Counted from the stretch's first letter, positions 1 through 10,074 are shown. The stretch: DNA of 64,000 nucleotides from Bacteroidota bacterium (GCA_030017895.1 JASEGV010000001.1:51581-115580); one strand, 5' to 3'. The notes: generated by a model not told the origin, from the letters alone. A program made the numbers and translations.

Positions 1-648
1 CTTTTGGTAACCCGCTGTGCCGTTTCTTTCGATGTACGGGGCTCCATAAGCTACGGGCCACTCATCCCAATCTTTCGCGTATTGATTCGTAATTTGATCG
101 GTTTGTGATTTTGTTACACTGGATACCGGAATTTCAAAAGATTCGGAGGCATCTCGTATCAGTTCTTGCATATCCATCTGGGCGTAATCCCTCCGGACTC
201 TATAAATACGAACATCAGGATCAGCAGGAGATTGAGCTACAGCCGATGCACCTGTACCAATGATACGACCAGCACGCGTACCAATGTTATAAGTTTGACC
301 GCCAACACGGATAAGTTGTGTTGGTGCAGGTGTAGTTAAGCCAGAATCTGTATAAGCTTTTCCACCCCATACAAAACCGTCCTGATAAATTACCCATTTT
401 GTTCCACGTGGAAAATATGAACCGTCATCACCCGTGGGTGAATGGTTTTGTTGTCCGTCTGCCCGCATCCAAGTTGTGATATTATTAATATTCAGAATTT
501 GGTAAAGGGGCGTACCTGTTGGTTTCATCAACGACATATCTTTTTGGCGATTATTTTTATCTGGAATACCAGCGCCAAAAACAGTAGAGCATAAAAAGCC
601 GAAGACCACAACAAGTATTGATAGTAATTTTAATTTTTTTATGTTCAT
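1..648 (-). CDS. Secreted protein, 5' part only (runs off the left edge)
   Basis: I translated this frame directly. It opens with a Lys-rich N-terminus and a hydrophobic stretch ending near FGAG, which looks like a signal peptide, and stays open for 216 codons to the window edge. The start at 648 is preceded by AAGGAG at good spacing. The segment DEWPVAYGAPYIERNG resembles DWPVNQGAPWIDIDANG in the T9SS-exported protein at 39846-43334, so it probably belongs to the same family of large exported proteins of unknown function. It lies 38 nt downstream of the TonB-dependent receptor, probably in the same transcript. The C-terminus, where a sorting domain would be, is not in the window. Confidence 0.8.
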   Translation of the reverse strand, partial: MNIKKLKLLSILVVVFGFLCSTVFGAGIPDKNNRQKDMSLMKPTGTPLYQILNINNITTWMRADGQQNHSPTGDDGSYFPRGTKWVIYQDGFVWGGKAYTDSGLTTPAPTQLIRVGGQTYNIGTRAGRIIGTGASAVAQSPADPDVRIYRVRRDYAQMDMQELIRDASESFEIPVSSVTKSQTDQITNQYAKDWDEWPVAYGAPYIERNGTAGYQK

Positions 649-686
649 TTTTAGCAACTCCTTTTTAATTTTGAGTTATGTTTATA

Positions 687-3650
687 TTATATTTCAAGTC
701 GTAAACCAAAACGAACCTGACGCGGCGTACCGAACAAATCGTTTCCGGTAGCCACCATATAAGCCCAACGGTTCTGTGAATTAATGGCTTTATAGAAATC
801 GGTGTAGTTAGGAATTTGGTGGAATGGTGTTGCCGATGGATTACCTAACCAGCCATCGTCCTGGGCAGTTCCGGTTGTTGGATATACGTTCAATATGTCC
901 TTTGTGTTGAGTAAATTAATAATATTTACATATAATTCAGCATCGATTACACCAAGGTTGAATTTTTTACTAAAGTTGAGGTCGATATTATATACCCAAG
1001 GAGTGGTCGAACTGTTGAGTGGTTCGGTCGGGAAGCTTGCACGAGCATCGTTCAGAGGTTCAACACCGACGTTCCAAACGTCTGCTTGTCCGATTTCTTT
1101 CAACTCTTTTATTTTAGTATATGCATGTCCGCTATTGAACGAGAGTATCATATTGACACCCATTTGTTCTAATATTGGACCACCATCGCCTTTAGCAAAT
1201 CTGTAATCGAGCAACAATGTGCCTGAATGAGTTTGGTTAAAATCGAGCGGGTTTATGAAGCTTGTCGGACGTCCAATGTTTTGTTCAACAGCTCCGAATG
1301 AAGAGCGTGAATTCGAACCTGTTCCGCGGGCATCGGATAATGTGTAATTAAACTTTGAAGCTAATCGGTTAGTACGACGTAGCTCAAGCGTTAATTCCAA
1401 CCCCTTTATTGTTCCAAAATCATCGTTCAAGTATGCAGTGAACAATTTACTACCAGCTTCATTAACGTACGAACGAACCTGTAATTGGTCTTTTATGTCT
1501 TTGTAAAATCCGCTAACTGTAAATGCAAAATTATCAGATAACGTTTGACGAATACCCATCTCGTATTGAGTTGTTCTTTCGGGTATCATCAGGTATCCAA
1601 CTGGAGTTAAGAATGCATTTCCACGAGTTATCGGACTGACTGTACGGCTGAGAGTTGTGTTTCCAATGTACAGTTGATTCAAAGATGGCATCTGTGCGTA
1701 TTTTCCGTACATCGCATAGAATACTGTTACATCGGTAACAGGAAATGAAAAACTAACACGAGGTAACACCAGATTAAACGGTTTCGCCTCCTCTAATTTT
1801 TCTTCATCTATTACATCTAAATCAGTATTGAAATCGGGTTGTAGAGGATCTTTGAACGTTTTATTCTTCGTATCGAAGTATTCGTAACGGAGACCCAAAT
1901 TAAGAATAATGTCCTGATATTCTAATTTATTTTGTAAATAAGCTGATGCAAAAAGTGGCTTTCGTGGTGCATCGAATCCCGAACTTGCCTCATTACCATC
2001 AACATCGTAGCCATAATGATTGATAGTTCCTGCTTTAGATAATCGGACGCGTCTTTCATAATCATCAGCGAAGGTTCGGGGTGTTCTTCCGTCCGTACCG
2101 TAGAGATACTCCATAGCATTCTGAATATTACCTACTGCATAATTGCGGGCGATCCATGAATCTAATCTGGTACCGAATTTTATTTCCCAATTAGATGTAA
2201 GTTGAGAAGTTAGGTCGCCTGCAAAACCGTAAGATGTTTGTTGGTTTTTAAAGTAAGAATTATTGGGTGCATTTTCGTGTGTCATCAAAAATGCATTAAT
2301 TATGTTATAAGGTAGTGGACCTGCGTAAGGGCGTCGGAATCCAGTGTAACCTAATTCAGCATTTTTAGTACTATCGGTATATGATTTCCAGTCGTCACCA
2401 AAATCAGGATCAACACGCCTGAAGTATCGATTCTGGTAAGAGAGTGCTACTTCGTAGTAAGTTTTTGGATTAACAACATGAGTAAATCTGAAATTTGCAA
2501 ATCCGGTTGTGTTGTGATCGATACGCGACCGCTTGTTGAAATACCGGGTTAAAGCGACGGGCCATCTGTTATCGAATGGCGATTTATCGTATGTGTAACT
2601 TCCGGATAGTTTGAACTTCATTGATTGTAACTCATAATTCAGGTTACCCTGCCCTGAGTAATTTTGCAACCAATTGCCCGGGACATAATTCTTCTTGAAT
2701 TCGATCGGACCAGGGAGCGATCTACCGGGCGCTTCATCGTTAATATCCGTAACAATATTTTTGAAACTGAAAGGTTCGATGAACCTTAGGCTGCGATTTC
2801 TAATAAATTGATGTTGACCAGCTACGAAAAATTTTAAATTTTTCACCGCAGGACCGCTAATCGTAGCCACCATATTTGTGTAACCAAACGATGATGAACC
2901 AAGATAGTCGGCACCGGGTTTAGCAAGGTTATCGGTTAGGAAATCGACCGAGCCTTTGTAGCTGCTTTGTCCTGTTCGTAGAGTAGTTCGTGCGATACCA
3001 GAGTTTGCACCGCCAAATTCTGCAGTATAACCACCGGCTTGCAACTGAAGTTCTTCAATAGCTTCCTGAATTACCGAAAAAGTTTGTGCATTGGTAATAG
3101 GATTTGTTGTAGAAGCGCCATCAACAAAATATGCAATTTCGCCTGAACGTCCACCGCGCACATAAAGTAGATTATCTTGATCTACTACTCCAGCTTGCAG
3201 ACTCAAAATATTTTCAAGTCCACGGATAGGAAGATTTCTGATATCTTCCTGTGTTGTAACTCGGACTGTGTTGGTTGTGTTTCGTTGAATAAGCGGACGT
3301 TCGGCAAAAATATCTACTGCATCAACTTGAACAGCTTCGCTTAGAAGTTGAAAATTTTGAGTAGTAGTAAAATTCGAGAGGACACGAACGTTTGAGATTG
3401 TAACTGTAGCATAACCGACATAGGATGCCTTTATGCTATATGTTCCGGGTGGAACACTTAAAATAAAAAACTCACCATTGATATCGCTTGCTGCACCCAT
3501 CATAGTGCCTTCGAGAGACACTGTTGCACCAATCAGGGGCTCACCGTTAGTTTTATCGGTGATGATACCACGTAACTTACCATCTTGTGCAGATGTAACA
3601 ACTGTTACTAATAGAATAGTGAGAAATAAAGCTAGTAATTTTTTAATCAT
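687..3650 (-). CDS. TonB-dependent outer-membrane receptor with carboxypeptidase-regulatory-like domain
   Basis: A 987-residue outer-membrane protein. Residues 1-21 are a signal peptide ending VTSA. Residues about 25-105 form a CarboxypepD_reg-like beta-sandwich (GEPLIGATVSLEGT, then GTYSIKASYVGYAT). A plug domain follows at about 120-235 (NLPIRGLENILSLQAGV, LYVRGGRSGEIAYFVDG), then a long beta-barrel ending in RFGLRLEI with an aromatic/hydrophobic terminal strand. Such proteins take up or help export large substrates using TonB energy; the substrate cannot be told from sequence. No SusD partner is next to it. It is followed by an exported protein, so a role tied to protein secretion or surface assembly is possible. 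Translation starts after an AGGAGG-like site and is driven from the promoter at 3789-3817. Confidence 0.93.
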   Translation of the reverse strand: MIKKLLALFLTILLVTVVTSAQDGKLRGIITDKTNGEPLIGATVSLEGTMMGAASDINGEFFILSVPPGTYSIKASYVGYATVTISNVRVLSNFTTTQNFQLLSEAVQVDAVDIFAERPLIQRNTTNTVRVTTQEDIRNLPIRGLENILSLQAGVVDQDNLLYVRGGRSGEIAYFVDGASTTNPITNAQTFSVIQEAIEELQLQAGGYTAEFGGANSGIARTTLRTGQSSYKGSVDFLTDNLAKPGADYLGSSSFGYTNMVATISGPAVKNLKFFVAGQHQFIRNRSLRFIEPFSFKNIVTDINDEAPGRSLPGPIEFKKNYVPGNWLQNYSGQGNLNYELQSMKFKLSGSYTYDKSPFDNRWPVALTRYFNKRSRIDHNTTGFANFRFTHVVNPKTYYEVALSYQNRYFRRVDPDFGDDWKSYTDSTKNAELGYTGFRRPYAGPLPYNIINAFLMTHENAPNNSYFKNQQTSYGFAGDLTSQLTSNWEIKFGTRLDSWIARNYAVGNIQNAMEYLYGTDGRTPRTFADDYERRVRLSKAGTINHYGYDVDGNEASSGFDAPRKPLFASAYLQNKLEYQDIILNLGLRYEYFDTKNKTFKDPLQPDFNTDLDVIDEEKLEEAKPFNLVLPRVSFSFPVTDVTVFYAMYGKYAQMPSLNQLYIGNTTLSRTVSPITRGNAFLTPVGYLMIPERTTQYEMGIRQTLSDNFAFTVSGFYKDIKDQLQVRSYVNEAGSKLFTAYLNDDFGTIKGLELTLELRRTNRLASKFNYTLSDARGTGSNSRSSFGAVEQNIGRPTSFINPLDFNQTHSGTLLLDYRFAKGDGGPILEQMGVNMILSFNSGHAYTKIKELKEIGQADVWNVGVEPLNDARASFPTEPLNSSTTPWVYNIDLNFSKKFNLGVIDAELYVNIINLLNTKDILNVYPTTGTAQDDGWLGNPSATPFHQIPNYTDFYKAINSQNRWAYMVATGNDLFGTPRQVRFGLRLEI

Positions 3651-3788
3651 GATTTTAACCTCCTTATGTTATAAGTTGATTGTTGAGTTAAAAACATAGT
3701 AACATGTAATGTGAATTATTTGAACTAAATGTATTACAAAAAACAACTTGAATATTGATAAAACCTGTTATCAACAAACTTCACGGAA

Positions 3789-3817
3789 AATATAATGAAT
3801 TAAAATGTATATGTCAA
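3789..3817 (-). promoter_or_regulatory. Sigma-70-type promoter for the TonB receptor gene
   Basis: On the minus strand TTGACA (3817-3812) is followed after exactly 17 nt by TATATT (3794-3789). This predicts a start near 3782 and a leader of about 130 nt before the ATG at 3650. The rest of the 3651-3921 gap is AT-rich and I saw no other gene in it. Confidence 0.72.
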
Positions 3818-3921
3818 GTGTTTTATTAAACAAAAGCTTTTTTTTATATATAAATCAGGTGCCCATTGGATATTCCATACATTCGACTGACGAAAAATGT
3901 TCCAGAGACCACTCAAAATGA

Positions 3922-4548
3922 CTAAATAAAGCTGTTTTTGAGTTGATTTTGAACTTTACCCAATAATTCGCTGCTTCCCTTCCCTATTAATGCTGAATAT
4001 GGTAGGAGCTCCTGACAAAATTTGCCCATCAGCATTTGATAAGTTTTCATCTGTTTAGCCCGCTCGTTTTGTGTTAATTTATCAATTTTGTTTAAAATTA
4101 AAAAATATGGAATATTTAAAGAGTTTAAATATTCATTCATGGTTTTATCGGAATCAAGTGGTTCACGCCTCGCATCTATTATTAGTATCCCTAATTTTAT
4201 GTTCAAATCAGAACTAAAAAAACTATCCATCATGCTTTTCCATTCTGCAGACTCTTTGCCCGATACTTTTGCATAACCGTAACCGGGTAAATCAACAAAA
4301 TAAAATTCGTTGTTGATTAAATAATAATTTATTTGCCGTGTCTTACCTGGTTCGTTGCTAGTGCGGGCAATTTTTAGTTTAAGTAGTGAATTTATAAGAG
4401 ATGATTTCCCAACGTTTGATCTACCGATAAAAACAACAAGTGGTTCTTCGATTTTTGGGAATGAATATTTTTTGTTACCCTCGACAGCGGCTACAACATA
4501 TTTTAATTCTGCTTGATTAACTTTGTGCTCTTTGAAATCTATCTGAAT
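3922..4548 (-). CDS. engB: Ribosome-biogenesis GTPase YsxC/EngB, non-canonical start
   Basis: A TRAFAC-class GTPase needed for late 50S assembly. The G1 motif GRSNVGKSS, G3 DLPGYGYA, G4 NKID and a G5-like SALIGKG are all present in one frame, giving about 208 residues, normal for the family. The frame has no ATG, GTG or TTG upstream of the G1 motif. The preceding in-frame stop is TAG at 4581-4579, and only ATA (4551), ATT (4548) and ATA (4542) lie near the expected N-terminus. I chose ATT at 4548; the true start is uncertain. The first in-frame ATG (4233) falls after G3 and would give a non-functional fragment. It is the last gene of the ribosomal block and its start overlaps or abuts the end of rplQ. 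Confidence 0.85.
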   Translation of the reverse strand: MQIDFKEHKVNQAELKYVVAAVEGNKKYSFPKIEEPLVVFIGRSNVGKSSLINSLLKLKIARTSNEPGKTRQINYYLINNEFYFVDLPGYGYAKVSGKESAEWKSMMDSFFSSDLNIKLGILIIDARREPLDSDKTMNEYLNSLNIPYFLILNKIDKLTQNERAKQMKTYQMLMGKFCQELLPYSALIGKGSSELLGKVQNQLKNSFI

Positions 4549-4552
4549 TATT

Positions 4553-5044
4553 TTATTCCGATTTTGTTTGTGTAGTTGCTACCTTCTTTTCCGATTTTTT
4601 CCAACCTCGCTTAACTGATTTTGTTTTTTCGGTTGGTTTCGTTGTTTCTTTACCTAATCCATAATCAACGAGTTCAAGTAAGCCCATTTGTGCGGCATCG
4701 CCTAAACGGTGTCCGAGTTTAATAATTCGTGTATATCCACCAGGACGTGTAGCAACTTTCGGTGCAATTTCTCCGAAGAGTTCAGTAACAACTTCTCTAT
4801 CTTTAATGAAGCGTGCAATTTCTCTTCTTGCGTGCACATTTTTCGGTGTGCCTGTTTCTTCAGTAGCAATTGCATTTTTTGCGCGAGTTATTAATTTCTC
4901 TACGTAAGGGCGAGCTTCTTTAGCCTTTGTCAATGTTGTTGTAATTCTCTTATTTTTTAATAAAGCTGTAGATAAAGAGATGAGCAAAGCTTTTCTATGG
5001 CTTGCTGTTCGTTTTAATTTTCTACCAGATTTTCTATGTCGCAT
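4553..5044 (-). CDS. rplQ: 50S ribosomal protein L17
   Basis: Starts [20 protein letters not shown], the L17 signature. The folded L17 domain ([19 protein letters not shown]) ends near residue 120. About 40 Lys/Thr-rich residues follow, making the protein 163 residues against roughly 120-130 in many bacteria. It sits near the peptide exit of the large subunit. It lies 13 nt after rpoA, the usual alpha-operon order, and its stop region runs into the presumed start of engB. Confidence 0.97.
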   Translation of the reverse strand: MRHRKSGRKLKRTASHRKALLISLSTALLKNKRITTTLTKAKEARPYVEKLITRAKNAIATEETGTPKNVHARREIARFIKDREVVTELFGEIAPKVATRPGGYTRIIKLGHRLGDAAQMGLLELVDYGLGKETTKPTEKTKSVKRGWKKSEKKVATTQTKSE

Positions 5045-5057
5045 AAATTCTTCCTGT

Positions 5058-6044
5058 TTATTCGTTTAAATATTTATCTACATCCATGCCGAAAGTCAGT
5101 CCGTATTCTTCAATAATTTCTGTAAGTTCCGACAACGATTTTCTGCCAAAATTTCGAAATTTAAGAAGCTCCGGAATATCACAACGCACAAGGTCGCCTA
5201 ATGTATGTATATCACCCGAAAGAAGAACATTATGCGATCGCACTGAAAGTTCGAGATCGTCAACTGGAGTTTTTAAAATTTCTCTGATTCTGGCAATTTC
5301 AGCTTCCGATTGTGTTCCGTTTGACTCAATACCGGATTCACCTTCGTAATTAATAAATAATTGTATATGTTCGCGTAGTATTTTTGCTGCCTGTGTCATT
5401 GCATCATCAGGTGCGATTGAGCCATCTGTTTGAACCTCTAAAATTAATTTTTCGAAGTCTGTTTGTTGTCCTACTCTTGTTGGTTCAATTGTAAAACGAA
5501 CATTAACGATCGGAGAATAAATGGCATCGACAGGTATAACGCCCATTATTTGATCGTCCGGAACATACTCTTCGGCAGGAACAAAACCACGTCCATGACC
5601 AACATACAAGTCGATATCTAATTCAGCTCCTTTATCGAGTGTTGCGATCTGCTGGTTTAAATTTAATATTTCAATATCGTCGTTTGCTTTCTGTATATCT
5701 GCTGCTGTTATTTGTTTGGGTCCTTCGAAATACAGAGAAATTTTTGTAGCATTATTATCCAATAATTTCAGCCGCACTGATTTCAAATTTAAAATCAGTT
5801 CTGAAACATCTTCTTTTATCCCTTCGATAGTTGAAAACTCGTGTAACACACCTTTTATCTGAATAGCATTAAAAGCAGCGCCAGTTAGTGACGACAAAAG
5901 TACCCGGCGCATTGTATTTCCTAACGTTACGCCATACCCTTTTTCAAGCGGTTGAAGAATAAATTTTCCGTAAGTATTGGTGAAAGAAGGTGCATCCACT
6001 TCAAGCTTTTCAGGCATATGTAAGTTCGATGAATTAATATTCAT
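5058..6044 (-). CDS. rpoA: DNA-directed RNA polymerase subunit alpha
   Basis: A 328-residue alpha subunit. The N-terminal assembly domain (about 1-235) contains [17 protein letters not shown]. After a linker, the C-terminal domain (about 255-320) has [16 protein letters not shown] and [14 protein letters not shown], the helix-hairpin-helix that contacts UP elements and regulators. The dimer nucleates assembly of beta and beta' (rpoB and rpoC, also in this window). It sits between rpsD and rplQ as in most bacteria. Confidence 0.98.
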   Translation of the reverse strand: MNINSSNLHMPEKLEVDAPSFTNTYGKFILQPLEKGYGVTLGNTMRRVLLSSLTGAAFNAIQIKGVLHEFSTIEGIKEDVSELILNLKSVRLKLLDNNATKISLYFEGPKQITAADIQKANDDIEILNLNQQIATLDKGAELDIDLYVGHGRGFVPAEEYVPDDQIMGVIPVDAIYSPIVNVRFTIEPTRVGQQTDFEKLILEVQTDGSIAPDDAMTQAAKILREHIQLFINYEGESGIESNGTQSEAEIARIREILKTPVDDLELSVRSHNVLLSGDIHTLGDLVRCDIPELLKFRNFGRKSLSELTEIIEEYGLTFGMDVDKYLNE

Positions 6045-6088
6045 AAATCTCTCCTATTATCAAATTCATAATTATATCAGTCTCATTG

Positions 6089-6718
6089 CTATTTAGAATA
6101 CAATTCAACAATGAGCTGTTCGTTTGCATTAAGTGGAATATCGGCTCGTTCCGGGTGATTCAGAAAAGTTCCTGTCATTGCCCCTTTATCAAGAACTAAC
6201 CACGGTAACATAGCATTATCGCGCATACGTTTTAAAGATAAGTGAATGATATCTAATTTTTTGCTGTTTTCTCTCACTTGAATAACGTCGCCGGGACCAA
6301 GCAGGTATGATGGAATGTTCACGACTTTGTTGTTGATCATAAAATGTCGATGAGTTACTAATTGGCGAGCAGTTTTACGAGAAGGAGCAAACCCAAGTCG
6401 GTAAACTACGTTATCGAAGCGGCGTTCGAGTGTCTTGACAAGAATTTCGCTTGTTCGTCCTGTTTGTTTTAATGCTTTTAAGAAATAATTATGGAATTGA
6501 GTTTCCATCAAACCATACATGCGGCGAACTTTTTGTTTTTCGCGAAGTTGAACTCCATAAACCGAAATTTTTTGACGACGTGATTGACCGTGCTGTCCGG
6601 GCGGGTAGCTTCGTTTGTCAACCGGACATTTTTCGGTGAAACACTTTGTTCCCTTTAAAAACAATTTTTGTCGTTCTCTTCTGCATAATCTACAGCTCGA
6701 TTCTAAATATCTTGCCAT
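6089..6718 (-). CDS. rpsD: 30S ribosomal protein S4, zinc-binding form
   Basis: A 209-residue primary 16S rRNA binder. The N-terminus carries C9-x2-C12-x13-C26-x4-C31, matching the zinc-binding (C+) type of S4 seen for example in Thermus. The S4 RNA-binding domain follows (LERRFDNVVYRLGFAPSRKTARQ). Its position directly before rpoA fits the alpha operon, where S4 is the classical translational repressor in E. coli; I did not find a clear pseudoknot target here. Confidence 0.98.
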   Translation of the reverse strand: MARYLESSCRLCRRERQKLFLKGTKCFTEKCPVDKRSYPPGQHGQSRRQKISVYGVQLREKQKVRRMYGLMETQFHNYFLKALKQTGRTSEILVKTLERRFDNVVYRLGFAPSRKTARQLVTHRHFMINNKVVNIPSYLLGPGDVIQVRENSKKLDIIHLSLKRMRDNAMLPWLVLDKGAMTGTFLNHPERADIPLNANEQLIVELYSK

Positions 6719-6754
6719 GCTTTTGTATAACCTTCTTTCTTTTATTTTACTTTA

Positions 6755-7150
6755 TTAAACTCTACGGCGCTTTGGCGGACGACAGCCGTTATGCGGAATG
6801 GGAGTAATATCCCGTATCGCACTAATTTCCAACCCAACTGTTTGCAAAGAACGCATTGCAGCTTCGCGACCGGAACCGGGTCCTTTAACAAAAACTTCCA
6901 CTTTTCTTAATCCTAAAGCGTATGCTTCTTTTGCTGCAGCTTCGGCAGTAACCTGAGCGGCAAAGGGAGTATTCTTACGTGAACCTTTGAACCCGTTTTT
7001 ACCGGCAGAAGATGAACTTATTGTATTACCGTATATGTCAGTAATTGTAACGAGTACATTATTGAATGTTGCTTTAACAAAAACTTTTCCGCTAACATCA
7101 ACTTGCTGGCGTTTCTTCTTTTTAGCTGCTGCTGTTGTAACATTTGCCAT
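6755..7150 (-). CDS. rpsK: 30S ribosomal protein S11
   Basis: 131 residues. The basic N-terminal extension ([15 protein letters not shown]) is followed by the S11 core ([17 protein letters not shown]) and the conserved end [18 protein letters not shown]. It forms part of the platform of the small subunit near the mRNA exit. It lies between rpsM and rpsD. Confidence 0.98.
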   Translation of the reverse strand: MANVTTAAAKKKKRQQVDVSGKVFVKATFNNVLVTITDIYGNTISSSSAGKNGFKGSRKNTPFAAQVTAEAAAKEAYALGLRKVEVFVKGPGSGREAAMRSLQTVGLEISAIRDITPIPHNGCRPPKRRRV

Positions 7151-7193
7151 TTATAAACTCCAATTCTTTTTATTTCATTATTGATATATCAAA

Positions 7194-7577
7194 TTACTTC
7201 TTAGCTGCCACTTTCTTCTTTCCGGCAACAGTTTTACGTTTACCTTTACGCGTACGCGAATTAGTTTTTGTTCTTTGTCCACGTACCGGTAATCCTTTTC
7301 TGTGTCGAAGTCCGCGGTATGAGCCAATATCCATCAAACGTTTGATATTCATTTGGACTTCACTGCGGAGTGCCCCCTCTACTTTTATATCCGAGGTAAT
7401 AATTGAACGTATCTTTGCCACTTCATCGTCCGATAACTCACTTATTCGTTTGCCGAAGTCAACACCGGCTTTTGTTAGTATCTGTTGGGCAGTAGATAGA
7501 CCGATTCCGAATATGTATGTTAAGCCGATCTCAGCTCTCTTATTTTTGGGTAAATCAATACCTGCTATACGAGCCAC
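7194..7577 (-). CDS. rpsM: 30S ribosomal protein S13
   Basis: 127 residues starting [19 protein letters not shown]. It contains the helix-two-turn-helix region and the conserved [17 protein letters not shown] segment, then a Lys/Arg-rich tail. S13 sits in the head of the 30S subunit, contacts the P-site tRNA and bridges to the 50S subunit. Confidence 0.98.
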   Translation of the reverse strand: MARIAGIDLPKNKRAEIGLTYIFGIGLSTAQQILTKAGVDFGKRISELSDDEVAKIRSIITSDIKVEGALRSEVQMNIKRLMDIGSYRGLRHRKGLPVRGQRTKTNSRTRKGKRKTVAGKKKVAAKK

Positions 7578-7600
7578 TTCTTATTCCTTTCGTAATTAAA

Positions 7601-7717
7601 TTAACCTTGACGTTGTTTGTGCTTTGGATTTTTTTTACATATAACGTAAACATAACCTTTACGTCTGACAATCTTGCAATTTTCGCATAATTTTTTTACA
7701 GATGAACGAACTTTCAT
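7601..7717 (-). CDS. rpmJ: 50S ribosomal protein L36, zinc-binding form
   Basis: A 38-residue gene found by reading the gap between infA and rpsM. It starts [14 protein letters not shown] and ends PKHKQRQG. Cys 11, Cys 14, Cys 27 and His 33 form the zinc ribbon of the C+ type. A GGAG-type site precedes the ATG. The infA-rpmJ-rpsM-rpsK-rpsD-rpoA order is the standard one. Confidence 0.96.
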   Translation of the reverse strand: MKVRSSVKKLCENCKIVRRKGYVYVICKKNPKHKQRQG

Positions 7718-7728
7718 TTTTTATCTCC

Positions 7729-7947
7729 TTATTTATATCTATACGTAATTCGCCCCTTGGTTAAATCGTAAGGGGATAATTCGACAGTAACTTTATCGCC
7801 AACAAGTATTTTAATAAAATTCATACGCATTTTTCCTGAAACGTGTGCAATAATTTCATGATTGTTCTCTAATCGAACTCTGAACATTGCATTTGGCAGC
7901 GTTTCGATTATTGTTCCATCCATTTTTATTGGACCTTGTTTAGCCAT
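7729..7947 (-). CDS. infA: Translation initiation factor IF-1
   Basis: 72 residues, an S1-like OB fold with the typical [19 protein letters not shown] and [13 protein letters not shown] segments. It occupies the A site during initiation together with IF-2 and IF-3. The gene is 4 nt downstream of map, so the two are almost certainly co-translated. Confidence 0.98.
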   Translation of the reverse strand: MAKQGPIKMDGTIIETLPNAMFRVRLENNHEIIAHVSGKMRMNFIKILVGDKVTVELSPYDLTKGRITYRYK

Positions 7948-7951
7948 TTAT

Positions 7952-8716
7952 TTACTTAGTTAAAATTTCCGGTTCTGAATCAGTTATATATACCGTATGT
8001 TCAAAATGTGCCGACGGCTTACCATCTAATGTTTTTACAGTCCAACCATCAGAATTAAATCGTACCTTATATGCACCATAATTTACCATTGGCTCAATCG
8101 CCAAAGTCATTCCGCTTTTAAGCGACTCGCCGGTGCCGGCTTGTCCGAAATTTGGGATCTGAGGTTCTTCGTGTAAACTTCTGCCAATACCGTGTCCGAC
8201 CAAATCGCGAACAACCGAAAATCCTGCTTCTTCAACATGCTTTTGAACCGCTGAAGATATATCGAAGACCCGATTTCCGTTCAACGCTTTCTCAATTCCT
8301 TTATACAACGATTGTTCAGTGATTTCCAACAATCGTTTTTTTTCGTCGGATATTTTACCGACTGCGAACGACTTAGCACCGTCGCCGTAGTAATTATTTT
8401 TCTTCACACCAACATCTATCGAAATTATTTCACCTTCAATCAATTTACGATCGCCTGGAATTCCGTGAACAACTTCGTCTTCAACCGAAGTGCATAATGT
8501 AGCCGGATACAAATTTTTCTTATCGGCGCCGTATCCTTTGAATGCCGGTTCAGCATTTTGTGAACGAATATAATCTTCTGCTATAATATCTAATTCTTTT
8601 GTAGTAACGCCGGGTTTTATTGAAATTTCTAACAACTTTAAAACTTCAGCAACAATCCTGCAACTTTCACGCATCAATTCAATTTCTGATTTCGTCTTAA
8701 TCAAAATCCTCGTCAT
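7952..8716 (-). CDS. map: Methionine aminopeptidase, type I
   Basis: A 254-residue cytosolic metalloenzyme that removes the initiator Met from nascent proteins. The five metal ligands expected in a pita-bread peptidase are visible: Asp 101 and Asp 112 (SIDVGVK, GDGAKSF), His 175 (GHGIGRSLHEEP), Glu 208 (AIEPM) and Glu 239 (FEHTVY). It follows secY directly; the adk gene that often lies between them is absent. Confidence 0.97.
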   Translation of the reverse strand: MTRILIKTKSEIELMRESCRIVAEVLKLLEISIKPGVTTKELDIIAEDYIRSQNAEPAFKGYGADKKNLYPATLCTSVEDEVVHGIPGDRKLIEGEIISIDVGVKKNNYYGDGAKSFAVGKISDEKKRLLEITEQSLYKGIEKALNGNRVFDISSAVQKHVEEAGFSVVRDLVGHGIGRSLHEEPQIPNFGQAGTGESLKSGMTLAIEPMVNYGAYKVRFNSDGWTVKTLDGKPSAHFEHTVYITDSEPEILTK

Positions 8717-8736
8717 ATCATCAATTAAAATATATC

Positions 8737-10074
8737 CTAGCCACGACGTCCTTTTAGATGACCTTTTTTCAAGAAACCATCGTAGTGCCGCATTAACAAG
8801 TGCGATTCAACTTGTTGCAGAGTATCTAAACCAACACCTACAATAATTAAAAGACTTGTGCCGCCGAAAAAGCTTGCGAACGAACCTGTAACACCTAACT
8901 TCATCATAAAGGTTGGTAAGATAGCAACGAAAGCTAAGAAAAATGAACCCGGTAAAGTAATTTTTGTAAGAATATTATCAACAAAATCGGATGTATTTTT
9001 GCCAGGTCGAATGCCGGGAATAAATCCACCTTGCTTCTGCATAGTTTCGGCTACATCTTTAGGATTAAAAGCAATAGCTGTATAAAAATATGTGAAGAAT
9101 ACAATTATCAAACCAAAAACAAAGGAATAAAAATAAGAATCGTATTGAAAATACGAAGCTATACTTCCCATAAATTCGCTTTCAGGGAAAAAAGTAAGTA
9201 TCGTACTCGGAATAAACATAATCGACTGAGCGAAAATTATAGGCATAACACCTGCTGTATTTACACGCATCGGTATGTATTGAGTAACACCGCCATAAAT
9301 TTTTCTACCGATAACTCTTTTCGCATATTGAACAGGGATGCGTCGTGTTCCTTGAGTCATAAAAATAACACCGGCAATTATTGCAACCATTGCAGCGATA
9401 ATTACGATTTCGATAATTATGCTGCGGGCACCTGAACTTACTAACTGATATTCATCTAAAATTGCGTGAGGCAAACGAGCAATAATTCCGATAAAGATAA
9501 TTAGCGATATTCCATTGCCTATCCCCCGTTCGGTAATTTGTTCGCCAAGCCACATCATAAATATAGTACCAGAAGTTAGTACAATAATTGTGCTGACCAT
9601 AAAACCTATGCCTTGAACTTCAGGCGGCACGATTGAAACTCCGGCGGCTTGCATATTAATTAACCGGACACTCACTCCCCATCCTTGGAGGATAGAAACT
9701 AAAACAGTTCCGTACCGAGTAATCTGCGTGATTTTTTTCCTGCCTTCTTCGCCTTCTTTCGAAAGTTTTTGGAAGTAAGGAACTACAGCACCCAACAATT
9801 GAATAATAATAGAGGCACTTATGTAAGGCATGATACCAAGAGCAAATATTGCAGCATTCTCGAAGGCACCACCTACAAACATATCGTACAAACCAAAAAG
9901 AGTATTTGCTGATTGATTGCGAACTGCTTCGGCGAGTGCTGCAGCATCGACACCGGGAAGTGTAATGTGCGCACCGATACGAACTACAATTAGAATTATA
10001 GCAGTAAATATAATTCGCTGCCTAAGTTCTTGAATTTTAAAGATATTTCGGAAACTTTCGCTGATCTTTGCCAT
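8737..10074 (-). CDS. secY: Protein translocase subunit SecY
   Basis: A 445-residue inner-membrane protein with about ten hydrophobic helices. It forms the protein-conducting channel with SecE (also in this window) and SecG. Recognisable segments are ITLPGVD in the first periplasmic region, GIMPYISASIIIQLL (TM2, plug region) and GTRRIPVQYAKRVIG in a cytoplasmic loop. It starts 2 nt after the stop of rplO, indicating translational coupling. Confidence 0.98.
   Translation of the reverse strand: MAKISESFRNIFKIQELRQRIIFTAIILIVVRIGAHITLPGVDAAALAEAVRNQSANTLFGLYDMFVGGAFENAAIFALGIMPYISASIIIQLLGAVVPYFQKLSKEGEEGRKKITQITRYGTVLVSILQGWGVSVRLINMQAAGVSIVPPEVQGIGFMVSTIIVLTSGTIFMMWLGEQITERGIGNGISLIIFIGIIARLPHAILDEYQLVSSGARSIIIEIVIIAAMVAIIAGVIFMTQGTRRIPVQYAKRVIGRKIYGGVTQYIPMRVNTAGVMPIIFAQSIMFIPSTILTFFPESEFMGSIASYFQYDSYFYSFVFGLIIVFFTYFYTAIAFNPKDVAETMQKQGGFIPGIRPGKNTSDFVDNILTKITLPGSFFLAFVAILPTFMMKLGVTGSFASFFGGTSLLIIVGVGLDTLQQVESHLLMRHYDGFLKKGHLKGRRG

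Noticed and set aside
1922..2119. Open frame inside the TonB receptor gene, same strand, other frame
   Set aside because: Fully inside a well-supported gene, no family similarity, a frame shadow.
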